DNA of 64,000 bases from an uncultured Opitutia bacterium (GCA_903873805.1 CAIQQB010000134.1:1-64000), one strand, 5' to 3'; counted from the stretch's first letter, positions 16,613 to 25,479 are shown. A program made the numbers and translations. Notes: generated by a model from the letters alone, not told the origin.

Positions 16613-17485
16613 TCAGCCCTTGGCCCCGGTGGGCAGGGCTTTGAGCAGGGATTCTAGCTCCTCGGCTCCGGGTTGCACCGCACGGTCGAGGGAGCGCCGG
16701 GCGATCTCGACGGCGGTGATGGGGGCGAGTCCTTTGGCAAAACCGGTGACAGCCGCCATGATGCAGCGGAGATACTGGATGTCCGCGGCGTTGTTGAACT
16801 TGATCCGGTTGGCGAGCGGGTTGATGAAACCGTAGGCAAAAAAGATGCCGAGCAGGGTGCCGGTGAGGGCGGCCGCGACGCGTTCGCCGACCACCTCGGG
16901 GCCGTCGGAGATCGCGGCCATGGTGTTGATGATGCCGAGCACGGCGGCGACGATGCCGATGCCCGGGAGCGAATCGCCCACGAGCTGGAGCAGGTGGACC
17001 GGGTGCTCCGCCTCGCCTTCCTTGGCCTCGAGCTCGGTGGTCATGAGCTCCTCGAGCTGGTCGGGCTTGATCCGGCCGTCGATCACCGGTTTGAGGGCGT
17101 TGAGGAGAAATTCCCGGCGCTCGGTCTGGGCCAGGAAATCGGGGTGCTTGCGGAAAATGGCGCTGTTTTCGGGGGTGGTGATGTGTTCCTCGAGCGCAAT
17201 GAGGCCGTTGCGGCGGCCGACAAGGAACAGCTCATAGAGGAGTTCCATCAGCTTGATATACTCCGCCTTGCCCACCCCACCCTTCCCGGTGATGGCTCCC
17301 TGGATCTTGTGCATGATTTCCTTCAGCACATGACCCGGACTGGCGATGATCAACACCCCCAGCGCGACCCCGAGGATCACCACAAATTCGGAGAGATGCA
17401 GCAGCACCAGCGGATTCCCGCCGGCCAGCATGAAGCCGCCGAGGGTGGAAAGCAGGACGATGACGCCTCCGACAATGATGAGCAT
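16613..17485 (-). CDS. motA: Flagellar stator protein MotA
   Basis: This 290-residue inner-membrane protein has four hydrophobic segments: two near the N-terminus (LIIVGGVIVLLSTLGGFML and VVILGVALGVLIIA), then a cytoplasmic loop of about 100 residues, then two more (LPGIGIVAAVLGIINTM and ALTGTLLGIFFAYGFINPL). The GSLPGIGI-type loop and the charged cytoplasmic loop that meets FliG are typical of MotA. Confidence 0.95.
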   Translation of the reverse strand: MLIIVGGVIVLLSTLGGFMLAGGNPLVLLHLSEFVVILGVALGVLIIASPGHVLKEIMHKIQGAITGKGGVGKAEYIKLMELLYELFLVGRRNGLIALEEHITTPENSAIFRKHPDFLAQTERREFLLNALKPVIDGRIKPDQLEELMTTELEAKEGEAEHPVHLLQLVGDSLPGIGIVAAVLGIINTMAAISDGPEVVGERVAAALTGTLLGIFFAYGFINPLANRIKFNNAADIQYLRCIMAAVTGFAKGLAPITAVEIARRSLDRAVQPGAEELESLLKALPTGAKG

Positions 17486-17523
17486 GGGGATGGTGGTGGG
17501 GAGAAAGCCGCGGGGTGCGCGGT

Positions 17524-18321
17524 TCAGCGGTTCCGGGCGGTCTGGATGAAGGCCCGCAGCCCGAGGATGGCCTGGGAGTGGATCTGGCTGATGCGGGACT
17601 CGGTGAGGTGGAAGACCTCGGCGATCTCGGCCAGCCGCATGTGTTCGTAGTAGTACATCGCCAGGATACGTCTCTGTATATCGGGCAGTTCAGTAATCCG
17701 TTGAGCGACCAGCCGGCCGAGCTCCTCCTGTTCGAGCTGGGCCTGGACGGGCACGGCCTGCTCATCGGCGATCAGTTCGTGGAGGGAACTGCCGCCGCCC
17801 TCCTCGCCCTCGGTGGTGTCGTCGATCGGCACAAAGGTGATGGGACGGACCTCCGCCATCCAGTGCTGGTAGTCCTTGGGGGAGAGCCCGAGCTCCGCCC
17901 GCGTCTCCTCCTCAGTCGGCACGCGGCCGAAGCGCTGCTCCAGCACCCCGATGGCCGCCTTGATCTTGCGCGCCTTGGCGCGGGCCCGGCGGGGAAACCA
18001 GTCGAGCCGCCGCAGCTCGTCGAGCACGGCGCCGCGGATCCGCGTCGTCGCATAGGCCGCGAAGGTGTGACCCTGCTCGGGATTGTAGCGGCGCACGGCC
18101 GCAATCAGGCCCGTGATGCCGACACTGTGGAGGTCGTCGGCGTCGACATGGGCCGGGAGGTTGAGCTTGATCCGGTCGACGACGTTGCGGACGAGCGGGA
18201 GGTAGCGCTCGATGAGCGAGTTCTCATCGACCGCACCCCCGGCGGACTCATAGGTGCGCCAGACGGAGGAAACGGCAGGGGCGGGATCGTTGGCGGCAAG
18301 GACGGTGGATTCCGAGTTCAT
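17524..18321 (-). CDS. fliA: RNA polymerase sigma-28 factor FliA
   Basis: This 265-residue sigma factor shows region 2 (YLPLVRNVVDRIKLNLPAHVDADDLHSVGITGLIAAVRRYNPEQGHTFAAYATTRIRGAVLDELRRLDW) and region 4 ending in AEIAEVFHLTESRISQIHSQAILGLRAFI. It belongs to the FliA/WhiG group and directs late flagellar genes such as flagellin, which is not in this window. It is encoded in unit B, so its own synthesis is probably under the sigma-54-like promoter ahead of flhB. Confidence 0.95.
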   Translation of the reverse strand: MNSESTVLAANDPAPAVSSVWRTYESAGGAVDENSLIERYLPLVRNVVDRIKLNLPAHVDADDLHSVGITGLIAAVRRYNPEQGHTFAAYATTRIRGAVLDELRRLDWFPRRARAKARKIKAAIGVLEQRFGRVPTEEETRAELGLSPKDYQHWMAEVRPITFVPIDDTTEGEEGGGSSLHELIADEQAVPVQAQLEQEELGRLVAQRITELPDIQRRILAMYYYEHMRLAEIAEVFHLTESRISQIHSQAILGLRAFIQTARNR

Positions 18322-18355
18322 GGCGGTGGTGGTTTGGGAGGGCTAGTGCTTAAAT

Positions 18356-18694
18356 TTAGCGGGCGGGTACGGGCGCCGGAGCGGCCCGGGGGGCCGGCGC
18401 CGGGGCGGACCGAGCCGGGACGGCGGGACGGGACGGGGTGGCCGCCGGAGCCGGCGGGGCGGCCGCGGCGGCGGCCTTTTCCTCGGCGGCGAGCTGATCC
18501 TCGCGGCGGGTGGCGAGCGTGGCGGCGAAGGCGCCGCGGACGACCTGCCAGAACCAGCGGCCGACGAAGGCCGAACCCAGGCAGCCCAGGGCGGCGTCGC
18601 GCAGCACGAGATCGGCCGGGCGGCCGGCGAGCGCACCCGTCAGAACGACGAGGGAGAAACCGGCGGCACCGAAGAGGAGGATGACAAATCTCAT
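18356..18694 (-). CDS. Small membrane protein of unknown function
   Basis: This 112-residue protein has an N-terminal hydrophobic segment (RFVILLFGAAGFSLVVLTGALA), a second weak one near residues 35-50, and a tail made almost only of Ala, Pro and Arg. It lies between flhF and fliA, where many bacteria have flhG, but it has no P-loop and is not FlhG. I do not recognise the family. Confidence 0.6.
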   Translation of the reverse strand: MRFVILLFGAAGFSLVVLTGALAGRPADLVLRDAALGCLGSAFVGRWFWQVVRGAFAATLATRREDQLAAEEKAAAAAAPPAPAATPSRPAVPARSAPAPAPRAAPAPVPAR

Positions 18695-18703
18695 GATGTG
18701 GGC

Positions 18704-19705
18704 CTAGGAACCCGGCAGGGTGCGCCGGAGCAGGGCGCCGATGACTTCGGTTTCCAAGTCGCCGGTCAGGCCGGGACCGGTGCTGAGGAAGAGGGGCGAC
18801 AATTCACCCTCGAGGAGGAATTCCCACAAACGCCCCCAGCGCGGGACCTCGTCCAGGTGGGTGAGCACGAGATGGGTGGCGCCGAGATCGCGGCCGCGGG
18901 CGCAGGCGGCGCGCAGGCCCTCGGCCTCATAGGCGGCGTTGAGCACGAGGATGCGGCCGTCAATGTGCTCGCGGTCGAGAAAGCGCGCCAGTTCACGGGC
19001 GGCGGGAGTGCCCGGCGGCGGCACCCCGGGCAGGTCGACAAGGAGGACTCCCGGGCCGGCGGCGGAGGCGCCGGGCACGTATTGTTCCAACGGGATGCCG
19101 AGTGCCTCGCAGAAGACCTCGAGGGCCGGGGCCGGGTTGGGCCGGTCAAACTCGACCTTCCAGACCTGGCCGCGGGCGGCGCGGGTGAAGACCTCGCGCG
19201 AAAGCCACTTGCACAGGGCGGTGGTCCGGCCGCAGCCGGAACCGCCGAGGAAGGCCGCCCGTTCCGGCAGCGGGACCGCCCGGCGGGTGCTGACGGCGGT
19301 ATGGATCTCGCGGCCGAGATCGGCGAGCGCCTGGGGGAGCGGCCGGGCGGCATGGGCCCGCCAGCCGGGCGAAGCCTCCAGGCGGCCCAGCAGGCGTTCG
19401 GAAAAACCGGCGCGGCGGAGAAAGCCGGCGAGGGGGGAATCCGCGGCCGCGGCCGGTGGCAGCGGTTCGGACGCGAGGGGGGCGGCGGCCGGCGGCGGAG
19501 GCGGCGGAGCGAGTTCAGCCACCACCTCGAAGCGCGGGGCCCCGAGCCAGCGGCCGAGTCCGGGCCGGGGCTGGGGCCGGACCGAGAGCACCCGGGCGGC
19601 GGAACCCAGGCGGGCCTGGATCAGGGTCACCGCCTCGGCGGCCGAACCGACCACAAAGCGGTAGGTGCCGGGTATGGGGGGAAGCGGGGTGGACGGAGGA
19701 TTCAC
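18704..19705 (-). CDS. flhF: FlhF-like GTPase with degenerate G motifs
   Basis: This 333-residue SRP-type GTPase homologue was started at the GTG at 19705, 14 bases after the flhA stop, because that gives the FlhF opening YRFVVGSAAEAVTLIQARLGSAARVLSV. It has a proline-rich linker (residues about 67-90) and a C-terminal GTPase-like domain. The nucleotide motifs are changed. The P-loop reads GGSGCGRTT (Arg160 for the usual Lys), the DTAGR box reads DLPGV, and TKxDE reads THLDE. FlhF normally sets the place and number of polar flagella. This copy may bind GTP poorly or act as a scaffold. Confidence 0.85.
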   Translation of the reverse strand: MNPPSTPLPPIPGTYRFVVGSAAEAVTLIQARLGSAARVLSVRPQPRPGLGRWLGAPRFEVVAELAPPPPPPAAAPLASEPLPPAAAADSPLAGFLRRAGFSERLLGRLEASPGWRAHAARPLPQALADLGREIHTAVSTRRAVPLPERAAFLGGSGCGRTTALCKWLSREVFTRAARGQVWKVEFDRPNPAPALEVFCEALGIPLEQYVPGASAAGPGVLLVDLPGVPPPGTPAARELARFLDREHIDGRILVLNAAYEAEGLRAACARGRDLGATHLVLTHLDEVPRWGRLWEFLLEGELSPLFLSTGPGLTGDLETEVIGALLRRTLPGS

Positions 19706-19718
19706 GGGTGGGCGGGTT

Positions 19719-21887
19719 TCAGGCGGCGCGCAGCGCCGGGGCGGCCGGGACCGGCGCGGTGATGATGCCGGCGTTTTCCACCTCGGTCGCGGGCGGCAGT
19801 TCCTGGTAGGCGACGACGGCCAGTCGCGGGAAGGACGGCTCGAGGAAGCGACGCAGCGCGAGACGAACCTCTGTCCCGACGACCACGACGGCGGGGCCGC
19901 CGCCCTCGGTGAGCTTGGCGGTGCCGCGGGCCAGCTGGTCCAGGAGGTGCCGGCCGAGCACCGGATCGAGCGCGAGGCTGATTTCGCCGGGGCTGCGGTG
20001 GACCTTGGACGCGAGCAGCTGTTCGAGGCGCGGGTCGAGGGTGAGGGCACGCACGAGCCCGGGGCGGGTTTCGTATTCACCGATAAAATACAGACCGAGC
20101 CGGCGGCGGACGAGTTCGCTGAGCTCGTCGGGATTCTTGGTGACGGGGGCGAAGTCGGCGATGCCCTCGAGGATGACGGGGAGGCTGACCACCGGGACGC
20201 CCTCGCGGAGCAGGTTTTGCAGGACGCGCTGGATCACGCCAAGGTTGACCAGGTCCGGCAGGAGTTCCGCGACCAGGGCGGGATGCGCGGCCTTCACATG
20301 GTCGACCAGGGTCTGCACGTCCTGGCGCCCGACCAGCAGGTGGGCGTTGGTCTTGAGCACCTCGGCAAGGTGGGTGATGATGACCGAGGCGGCGTCGACC
20401 ACGGTGTAGCCGTTGAGCTCGGCGGCCTTGCGCTCGGCGTCCTCGATCCAGACGGCGTCGAGCCCGAAGACGGGCTCCTTGCACGGCGTGCCGCGGAGGG
20501 CGACCCGGCTGCCACTCACGTTCATCGCCATCCAGCGGCCGGCAAAGACGCGGGCGCGGCCGACCGGCTTGCCGCGCAGGAGGAACCGGTAGTCGTTGGT
20601 TTCCAGCTCGAGGTTGTCGCGCACGGAGATCGGCGGCACGATCAGGCCGCGCTCGCGTGCCAGGGACTTGCGCACCCCGGTGATGCGGGCCAGCAGGTCG
20701 CCACCCCGCTTTTCGTCCGCCAGCGCGAGGAGGCCGAAGCCAACCTCGACCGCGAAGGTGTCCTGCTCGATGGCGCGGCGGAAATCGTCGGGAATCGCCG
20801 GAGCCGGGGCGCCCGCCTTGGCCCCGGCGGCGCCGCGGGCGGCCCCCTTGGCGCCGGCGGCCGCGGCAGTCGGGCCGGTGTCCAGCGCGTCGGGATAGAA
20901 CTCCTTCATCCGCCGGCCGACGTAGTAGGTGCAGCCGCCGAGGGCGAAGAAGGGGAGCATCGGCATGCCCGGCATGAGGCCGAAGGTGGCGAGCATGGCG
21001 CCGACCATCTTGAGGGCGCGGGGATAGCGGAAGATCTGCCGGGCGATCTGGACGCCGAGATTGGTGTTTTCCGACGCGCGGGTGACGAGCACGCCGGCCG
21101 CGACGGAGACGATCAGGGCGGGGATCTGGGAGATCAGACCGTCACCGATGGACAGGAGGGTGAACTTCTGCAGCGACTCGGGGAGCGACAGTCCCATCTG
21201 GAAGACCCCGATGGCAAAGCCCCCGAGGATGTTCACCAGCGTGATCAGGATGCCAGCGATAGCATCGCCGCGCACGAACTTCGAGGCGCCGTCCATGGCG
21301 CCGTAGAAATCGGCCTCCTTCTGCACCTTGACCCGGCGGGCGGTGGCGGTGGCCTCGTCGATGACGCCAGCGTTGAGCTCGGCGTCGATGGCCATCTGCT
21401 TGCCGGGGAGGGCGTCGAGGGTGAAGCGGGCGCTGACCTCGGCGATGCGGCCGGCCCCCTTGGTGATGACCACAAAATTGATCAGCACGAGGATGATGAA
21501 GACCACGAAGCCGACGATGTAGTTGCCCTGGATGACGAAGTGGCCGAACGAATCGATCACCCGGCCCGCCTCGCCCTGGGTGAGAATCAGGCGGGTGGAG
21601 CAGATGTTGAGCGCAAGCCGGTAGAGCGTGAAGCCGAGCAGGATCGTCGGAAAGGCGGAGAACTCCGGCGGATCCTTGACGTAGATGATGACCATCAGGA
21701 CGAGCAGCGAAATCCCAAGGCTGACGGCGAGCAGCAGGTCGAGCACGATGGACGGCACCGGCACGATCAGGAGCAGCACGGTGGCGAACAGCGCGGCGGT
21801 GAAGATCAGGTCGGCGCGGCGCTGGAAGACCTGTGGAAAACCGGGCAGGACCGAGGGCAGGGCCGGAGACTGGGGGACGGCGCTCAT
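19719..21887 (-). CDS. flhA: Flagellar export gate protein FlhA
   Basis: This 722-residue protein has about eight membrane segments in its first 330 residues, including VPSIVLDLLLAVSLGISLLVLMVIIYVKDP and the FHIPEP-type loop region (VRGDAIAGILITLVNILGGFAIG). The large cytoplasmic domain contains the LVxxxGRQDVQTLVDHVK block. It forms the nonameric export gate ring. An Ala/Gly-rich insert (AAAAGAKGAARGAAGAKAGA) separates the two parts. Confidence 0.97.
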   Translation of the reverse strand: MSAVPQSPALPSVLPGFPQVFQRRADLIFTAALFATVLLLIVPVPSIVLDLLLAVSLGISLLVLMVIIYVKDPPEFSAFPTILLGFTLYRLALNICSTRLILTQGEAGRVIDSFGHFVIQGNYIVGFVVFIILVLINFVVITKGAGRIAEVSARFTLDALPGKQMAIDAELNAGVIDEATATARRVKVQKEADFYGAMDGASKFVRGDAIAGILITLVNILGGFAIGVFQMGLSLPESLQKFTLLSIGDGLISQIPALIVSVAAGVLVTRASENTNLGVQIARQIFRYPRALKMVGAMLATFGLMPGMPMLPFFALGGCTYYVGRRMKEFYPDALDTGPTAAAAGAKGAARGAAGAKAGAPAPAIPDDFRRAIEQDTFAVEVGFGLLALADEKRGGDLLARITGVRKSLARERGLIVPPISVRDNLELETNDYRFLLRGKPVGRARVFAGRWMAMNVSGSRVALRGTPCKEPVFGLDAVWIEDAERKAAELNGYTVVDAASVIITHLAEVLKTNAHLLVGRQDVQTLVDHVKAAHPALVAELLPDLVNLGVIQRVLQNLLREGVPVVSLPVILEGIADFAPVTKNPDELSELVRRRLGLYFIGEYETRPGLVRALTLDPRLEQLLASKVHRSPGEISLALDPVLGRHLLDQLARGTAKLTEGGGPAVVVVGTEVRLALRRFLEPSFPRLAVVAYQELPPATEVENAGIITAPVPAAPALRAA

Positions 21888-21889
21888 GG

Positions 21890-22996
21890 TCAGGCCGCGG
21901 CCTCCGGCATCCGGCGCGAGGGCAGCCGGTAAAAGTAGTAGCGGTGGGTCCGGTAAACGAAGGCGAGGATGGCGGCGACGGCCTGGTAGAGGTCGGCGGG
22001 GATCGGCTCCCCCACCCGGCCGGCGGCATAGAGCATCCGGGCGACCGGCTTGTTTTCGACCATCGGCACCTCGTGTTCCGCGGCCAGGGCCTTGATGCGC
22101 CGGGCCAGCGCGCCCTCGCCCTTGGCGAGCACGACCGGGGCCTGGTCGACCCGCCGCTCGTATTTCAGGGCCACGGCGAAATGGGTGGGATTCGTCACGA
22201 TGACATCGGCGGTGGCCACGGCCTTGAGCATCTGCCGCTGCGCCAACCGGCGGGCCATCCGGCGCAGGGCCATCTTCACGGACGCATTGCCCTCGGCATG
22301 CTTGCGCTCATCCTTCAGCTCTTCGCGCGTCATCATCAGGTCGCGGTGGGTCTTGAATTTCTCGTAGGCGTAGCTCACCGCCGCGATCACCCCGAGCGAC
22401 ATGATGAGGCGGGCCAGCAACCGCAGGGTGCTGTCCTGGATGAAGCGGCCCAGATAGGCGGCCTCGACCGGCGTGGTGAAGAGCGGATCGCTGAACAGGC
22501 TCTGCGCCACACCCCAGAGGCAGCCCCCGATGACGAGGAGCTTGAGAAAGTCGACCGCGGCATGGATCAGGGTGCGCTGGGAAAACAGGCGGCCGAAACC
22601 ATCCATGAGGTTGAGCTTTTCCAACCGGAATCCGATCGCCTCCGTCGTCAGCACAAATCCGCTCTGAATTCCCCCCGCGAGCAGGGCCGCCAGCACCGTG
22701 GCGGCGAGGAACGGGATCAGCGCCACCGCCAGCACCTGGCCGGCGGCCGCCACTGGCGCCGGCACCATCCCCTCCTCAAACCGCACCGTGTGCAACTGGG
22801 AGAGGACTCCGGTCGCATACTCCCCGAGGCTCCGGACTGTTTCCGGGCCGCTCAGGGCGAGGGCGCCCAGCGCGGCCGCCAGGGCAAAGACCACCCCGAG
22901 TTCGGCCGACCGGGCGAACTGCCCGCGCTCGTGGGCATCGTGGATCTTTTTGTCCGACGGGCCCTCGGTTTTCTGGTCTTGATCCTGGTCAGGCAT
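21890..22996 (-). CDS. flhB: Flagellar export switch protein FlhB
   Basis: The predicted protein has 368 residues. The ATG at 22996 was chosen because it gives the usual polar start (MPDQDQDQKTEGPSDKKIHDAHERGQF); a longer reading starts 12 codons earlier. Four membrane segments are followed by the autocleavage site VTNPTHFAVALKYE, where the NPTH motif is intact. FlhB cleavage switches export from rod/hook to filament substrates. It is the first gene of unit B, behind its own promoter-like element. Confidence 0.95.
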   Translation of the reverse strand: MPDQDQDQKTEGPSDKKIHDAHERGQFARSAELGVVFALAAALGALALSGPETVRSLGEYATGVLSQLHTVRFEEGMVPAPVAAAGQVLAVALIPFLAATVLAALLAGGIQSGFVLTTEAIGFRLEKLNLMDGFGRLFSQRTLIHAAVDFLKLLVIGGCLWGVAQSLFSDPLFTTPVEAAYLGRFIQDSTLRLLARLIMSLGVIAAVSYAYEKFKTHRDLMMTREELKDERKHAEGNASVKMALRRMARRLAQRQMLKAVATADVIVTNPTHFAVALKYERRVDQAPVVLAKGEGALARRIKALAAEHEVPMVENKPVARMLYAAGRVGEPIPADLYQAVAAILAFVYRTHRYYFYRLPSRRMPEAAA

Positions 22997-23015
22997 GATG
23001 TGCGACGCCCCAGTT

Positions 23016-23032
23016 AGCACGCCCGCTGCCAA
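23016..23032 (-). promoter_or_regulatory. Sigma-54-like -24/-12 promoter of flagellar unit B
   Basis: On the minus strand TTGGCAGCGGGCGTGCT has the GG and GC elements of a sigma-54 promoter at correct spacing, in the same GTGCTAA form as the flgB promoter. The predicted start is about 23005, 9 bases ahead of the flhB ATG. It lies in the 145-base gap after fliR. Confidence 0.6.
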
Positions 23033-23046
23033 GCATTCCGATGAGT

Positions 23047-23070
23047 TTGCTTACCACTGTTGGCAAGCAA
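23047..23070. promoter_or_regulatory. 24-base dyad upstream of the flhB promoter
   Basis: The arms TTGCTTACCA and TGGCAAGCAA are inverted with a 4-base centre and one mismatched pair. The dyad sits about 42-65 bases upstream of the predicted flhB transcription start and is flanked by an A/T run on its far side. The position and symmetry fit a binding site for a sigma-54 activator dimer. Confidence 0.5.
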
Positions 23071-23141
23071 CATGCGTTTTATATTTTTATCGGCGGCGTC
23101 CGCGGAAACCCGGGTCGGAAACAGCGCGCGGGCGGCGGCAA

Positions 23142-23912
23142 TTATTGCCCGCCGGCCCGGTGCGCGACCAGTTGCAGCATCTCCCATGGCACCCGGTTCA
23201 GGGCCCCGTTGAGGTATTGCACGATCAGGCCGCCCGCCCCGGCCAGCAGCACCAGCCCGAGCAGCGAACGCAGCGCGTAACTTGCGATGAACACATTCAT
23301 CTTCGGGACGGCCCGCCCCAGGATGGCGAAGCCGAGGGTGATCACAAAATTCAGCGCAATGAACGGGGCCGCCATCCGCAGCGCCAATTCGAGGAGCTCG
23401 GACACCGCCTTCACCAGCGTCGCGCCCGCCGCCGGGCTGAAGGTGCCCGCCCCCGCGGGCGCCAGTTCGAAGCTCCGCGCGAAGGCCGCCAGCACCCCCT
23501 CATGCGCGTGCAGCAGGAAGAACAGCACGCCGGCGAACATCCCGACAAACGACGGCAGCGGTTCCTGGGCCGGCACCGGCACGTCAAAACCCGGCGCGGC
23601 GACCAGCCCGATCTCCCCCGCGATGAGCCGGCCCGCCAGTTCCGCGGCGGACAGCACGGTGCGCACGACGAAGCCCATGGCGAGGCCGAGCAGCATCTCG
23701 TGGAACGCACCCGCGGCAATCGGTTCCCAACCACCCCGCAGGACCGTTCCGGCGGGCGGGACGATCGCGGACATCAGGCCGCCGAGCAGGAGCGCCAGTC
23801 CGGCGCGGATCGGCATCGGGACGCCGCGGCCGCCGGGCGCGGGCAGCGCGAGCAGGATGCCGAAGGCCCGCAGCGAACCCAGCAGCATGGCAAGGAGGAC
23901 GTCGAGCGGCAT
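23142..23912 (-). CDS. fliR: Flagellar export gate protein FliR
   Basis: The predicted protein has 256 residues, starting at the ATG at 23912 (MPLDVLLAMLLGSLRAFGILLALP), which has a GGAGG sequence in front, one of the few clear Shine-Dalgarno sites here. Six hydrophobic segments and phrases such as RLIAGEIGLVAAPGFDVPV fit FliR of the FliPQR gate. It is the last gene of unit A. A GC-rich imperfect hairpin overlaps its stop codon. Confidence 0.93.
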   Translation of the reverse strand: MPLDVLLAMLLGSLRAFGILLALPAPGGRGVPMPIRAGLALLLGGLMSAIVPPAGTVLRGGWEPIAAGAFHEMLLGLAMGFVVRTVLSAAELAGRLIAGEIGLVAAPGFDVPVPAQEPLPSFVGMFAGVLFFLLHAHEGVLAAFARSFELAPAGAGTFSPAAGATLVKAVSELLELALRMAAPFIALNFVITLGFAILGRAVPKMNVFIASYALRSLLGLVLLAGAGGLIVQYLNGALNRVPWEMLQLVAHRAGGQ

Positions 23913-23928
23913 GGCGGCCTCCGCCCGG

Positions 23929-24198
23929 TTACGAACCCATGACCCCCATGCGCGTGATGCACTGGATCGCAAACTCGCTTAGGTTGCGCAGCAGCCATGG
24001 CGCGAGCACGATCAGCAGGAGCGCCAGCACCGCCAGCTTGGGGACAAAGGTCAGGGTCTGCTCCTGGATGCTCGTGACCGACTGGAGAAGGCTCATGATC
24101 AGGCCGACGACGAGGATGACGGCGAGAAACGGTGTCATCACAAGGAGGGCGAACATCACCAGCTCCTTGAAGAGATCAATGGCGGCTTCGGGGGTCAT
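23929..24198 (-). CDS. fliQ: Flagellar export gate protein FliQ
   Basis: This 89-residue protein has two membrane helices and the FliQ signature MTPEAAIDLFKELVMFALLVMTPFLAVILVVGLIMSLLQSVTSIQEQTLTFVPKL. It overlaps the end of fliP by 4 bases and precedes fliR by 16. Confidence 0.96.
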   Translation of the reverse strand: MTPEAAIDLFKELVMFALLVMTPFLAVILVVGLIMSLLQSVTSIQEQTLTFVPKLAVLALLLIVLAPWLLRNLSEFAIQCITRMGVMGS

Positions 24199-25049
24199 GG
24201 GTGAAAGCTGGCCACGAGGCTCTGCACCACGAGGTGCCAGCCATCCACCAGCACGAAGAGCAGCAGTTTGAACGGCAGTGAGACGATGGCCGGCGGCATC
24301 ATCATCATCCCGAGTGACATCAGGATGGACGAAACCAGCAGGTCGATGACGAGAAACGGCAGGAAGATGAGGAAGCCCATCTGGAACGCGGTCTGCAGCT
24401 CGCTGATGACGAAGGCGGGGACCACGACGCGGAGCGGGAGGTCCTCCACCTTGGTCGGAGCGAAGCGGCCGAGCTGCAGGAAAAACTCCAGGTCGCGGGT
24501 GCGGGTCTGCTTGAGCATGAATTCCCGGAGTGGCTTGGAGGCGGCGTCGAGGGCCTCGGAGGACTTCAGCTTGCCCTCAAAGTAGGGTTGCGCGCCCTCG
24601 GCGTAGACGCGGTCGAACACGGGGCCCATGACAAACAGCGTGAGGAAGAGGGACAGCCCGACGATGATCTGGTTGGCCGGCGCACTCGGGACGCCGAGGG
24701 CGGTGCGCACAAAGCCGAGCACGATGACAATCCGGGTGAAGCTGGTCATCATCATTAGCAGCGATGGCGCCAGGGTGAGCAGCGTCATGACAATGACGAT
24801 CTGCAGGCCCACGTTGACCTGGCCGGTCTGTTCGGCGCCCTCGAGGTTTACGGCCAAGCGCCAGGGTCCGGCGGCGGCGCCGTTCGCGCCGGGAGCGACG
24901 GCACCCGGGGCCGCGGCGGCGGAGGGCAGCACCAGGGAGGCCGGGTCCGCGGGGGCGGTTTCCTGGGCGCGGCCGGCGGCGAGCGGCAGGAGCAGCAGTC
25001 CGGCCAGCAGCCAGCGGGCAAGCCGCGGTTTAGCGGGCCGGGGGCTCAT
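24195..25049 (-). CDS. fliP: Flagellar export gate protein FliP
   Basis: The predicted protein has 284 residues from the ATG at 25049, with a signal peptide (RLARWLLAGLLLLPLAAGRA). Conserved FliP blocks are visible: TLLTLAPSLLMMMTSFTRIVIVLGFVRTALG, ANQIIVGLSLFLTLFVMGPVFD and the C-terminal DLLVSSILMSLGMMMMPPAIVSLPFKLLLFVLVDGW. It forms the core of the FliPQR export channel. Confidence 0.97.
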   Translation of the reverse strand: MSPRPAKPRLARWLLAGLLLLPLAAGRAQETAPADPASLVLPSAAAAPGAVAPGANGAAAGPWRLAVNLEGAEQTGQVNVGLQIVIVMTLLTLAPSLLMMMTSFTRIVIVLGFVRTALGVPSAPANQIIVGLSLFLTLFVMGPVFDRVYAEGAQPYFEGKLKSSEALDAASKPLREFMLKQTRTRDLEFFLQLGRFAPTKVEDLPLRVVVPAFVISELQTAFQMGFLIFLPFLVIDLLVSSILMSLGMMMMPPAIVSLPFKLLLFVLVDGWHLVVQSLVASFHP

Positions 25050-25479
25050 GGTTGGGCTCCTTCCCTTCCAGCGGGGCGAGCAGCCGGATGCTGCCGGGGG
25101 CGACACCGAGCAGGAAACGTTTGCCGTCGCAGGCGGCGATCAGCAGGAACTGGCGGTTGCCCAGCGCCCGCGTCTCCTCGATCTGCAGGCCGGCGGTGCG
25201 CCGCGCGCCCGCGAGACCGCCGCGGTTTTTCCACCAAAATATTCCGCTGGCCGCCAGCACGACGGCCGCGGCGAACAACCAGGTGCCGCCCGCCCCGCGC
25301 GGCGAATCCTCCGCGGAGGGGGCCGCCGCGCCCGCGGGATAAATGAGGGTCGAGCCGGTGCGCTCATCGGCCGGTGGGGCCGCCGCACTCATCGGCTGCG
25401 CTGTCTCCAAAACAGCGCAGCCGACTACCATTAGCAGCCAGCGTGTAACGCCGGAAAGGGGTCGGGCGGGAGGGTTCAC
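25030..25479 (-). CDS. fliO: Flagellar protein FliO
   Basis: This 149-residue protein has an N-terminal hydrophobic segment, a second membrane helix (GTWLFAAAVVLAASGIFWWK), and the FliO cytoplasmic motif RALGNRQFLLIAACDGKRFLLGVAPGSIRLL. FliO helps FliP assemble. It starts at a GTG that overlaps the fliN stop as GTGA and runs 20 bases into fliP. Confidence 0.88.
   Translation of the reverse strand: MNPPARPLSGVTRWLLMVVGCAVLETAQPMSAAAPPADERTGSTLIYPAGAAAPSAEDSPRGAGGTWLFAAAVVLAASGIFWWKNRGGLAGARRTAGLQIEETRALGNRQFLLIAACDGKRFLLGVAPGSIRLLAPLEGKEPNHEPPAR

Noticed and set aside
19665-21932. Long plus-strand open frame (755 codons) opposite flhA
   Set aside because: It is antisense to a clear flhA, with a Gly/Asp/Glu/Arg-rich composition typical of the mirror frame of a G+C-rich gene.
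23060-23076. TGGCAA-N5-ATGCG on the plus strand as a sigma-54 promoter
   Set aside because: Spacing fits, but it lies within the flhB dyad and no plus-strand gene follows; more likely part of the operator.
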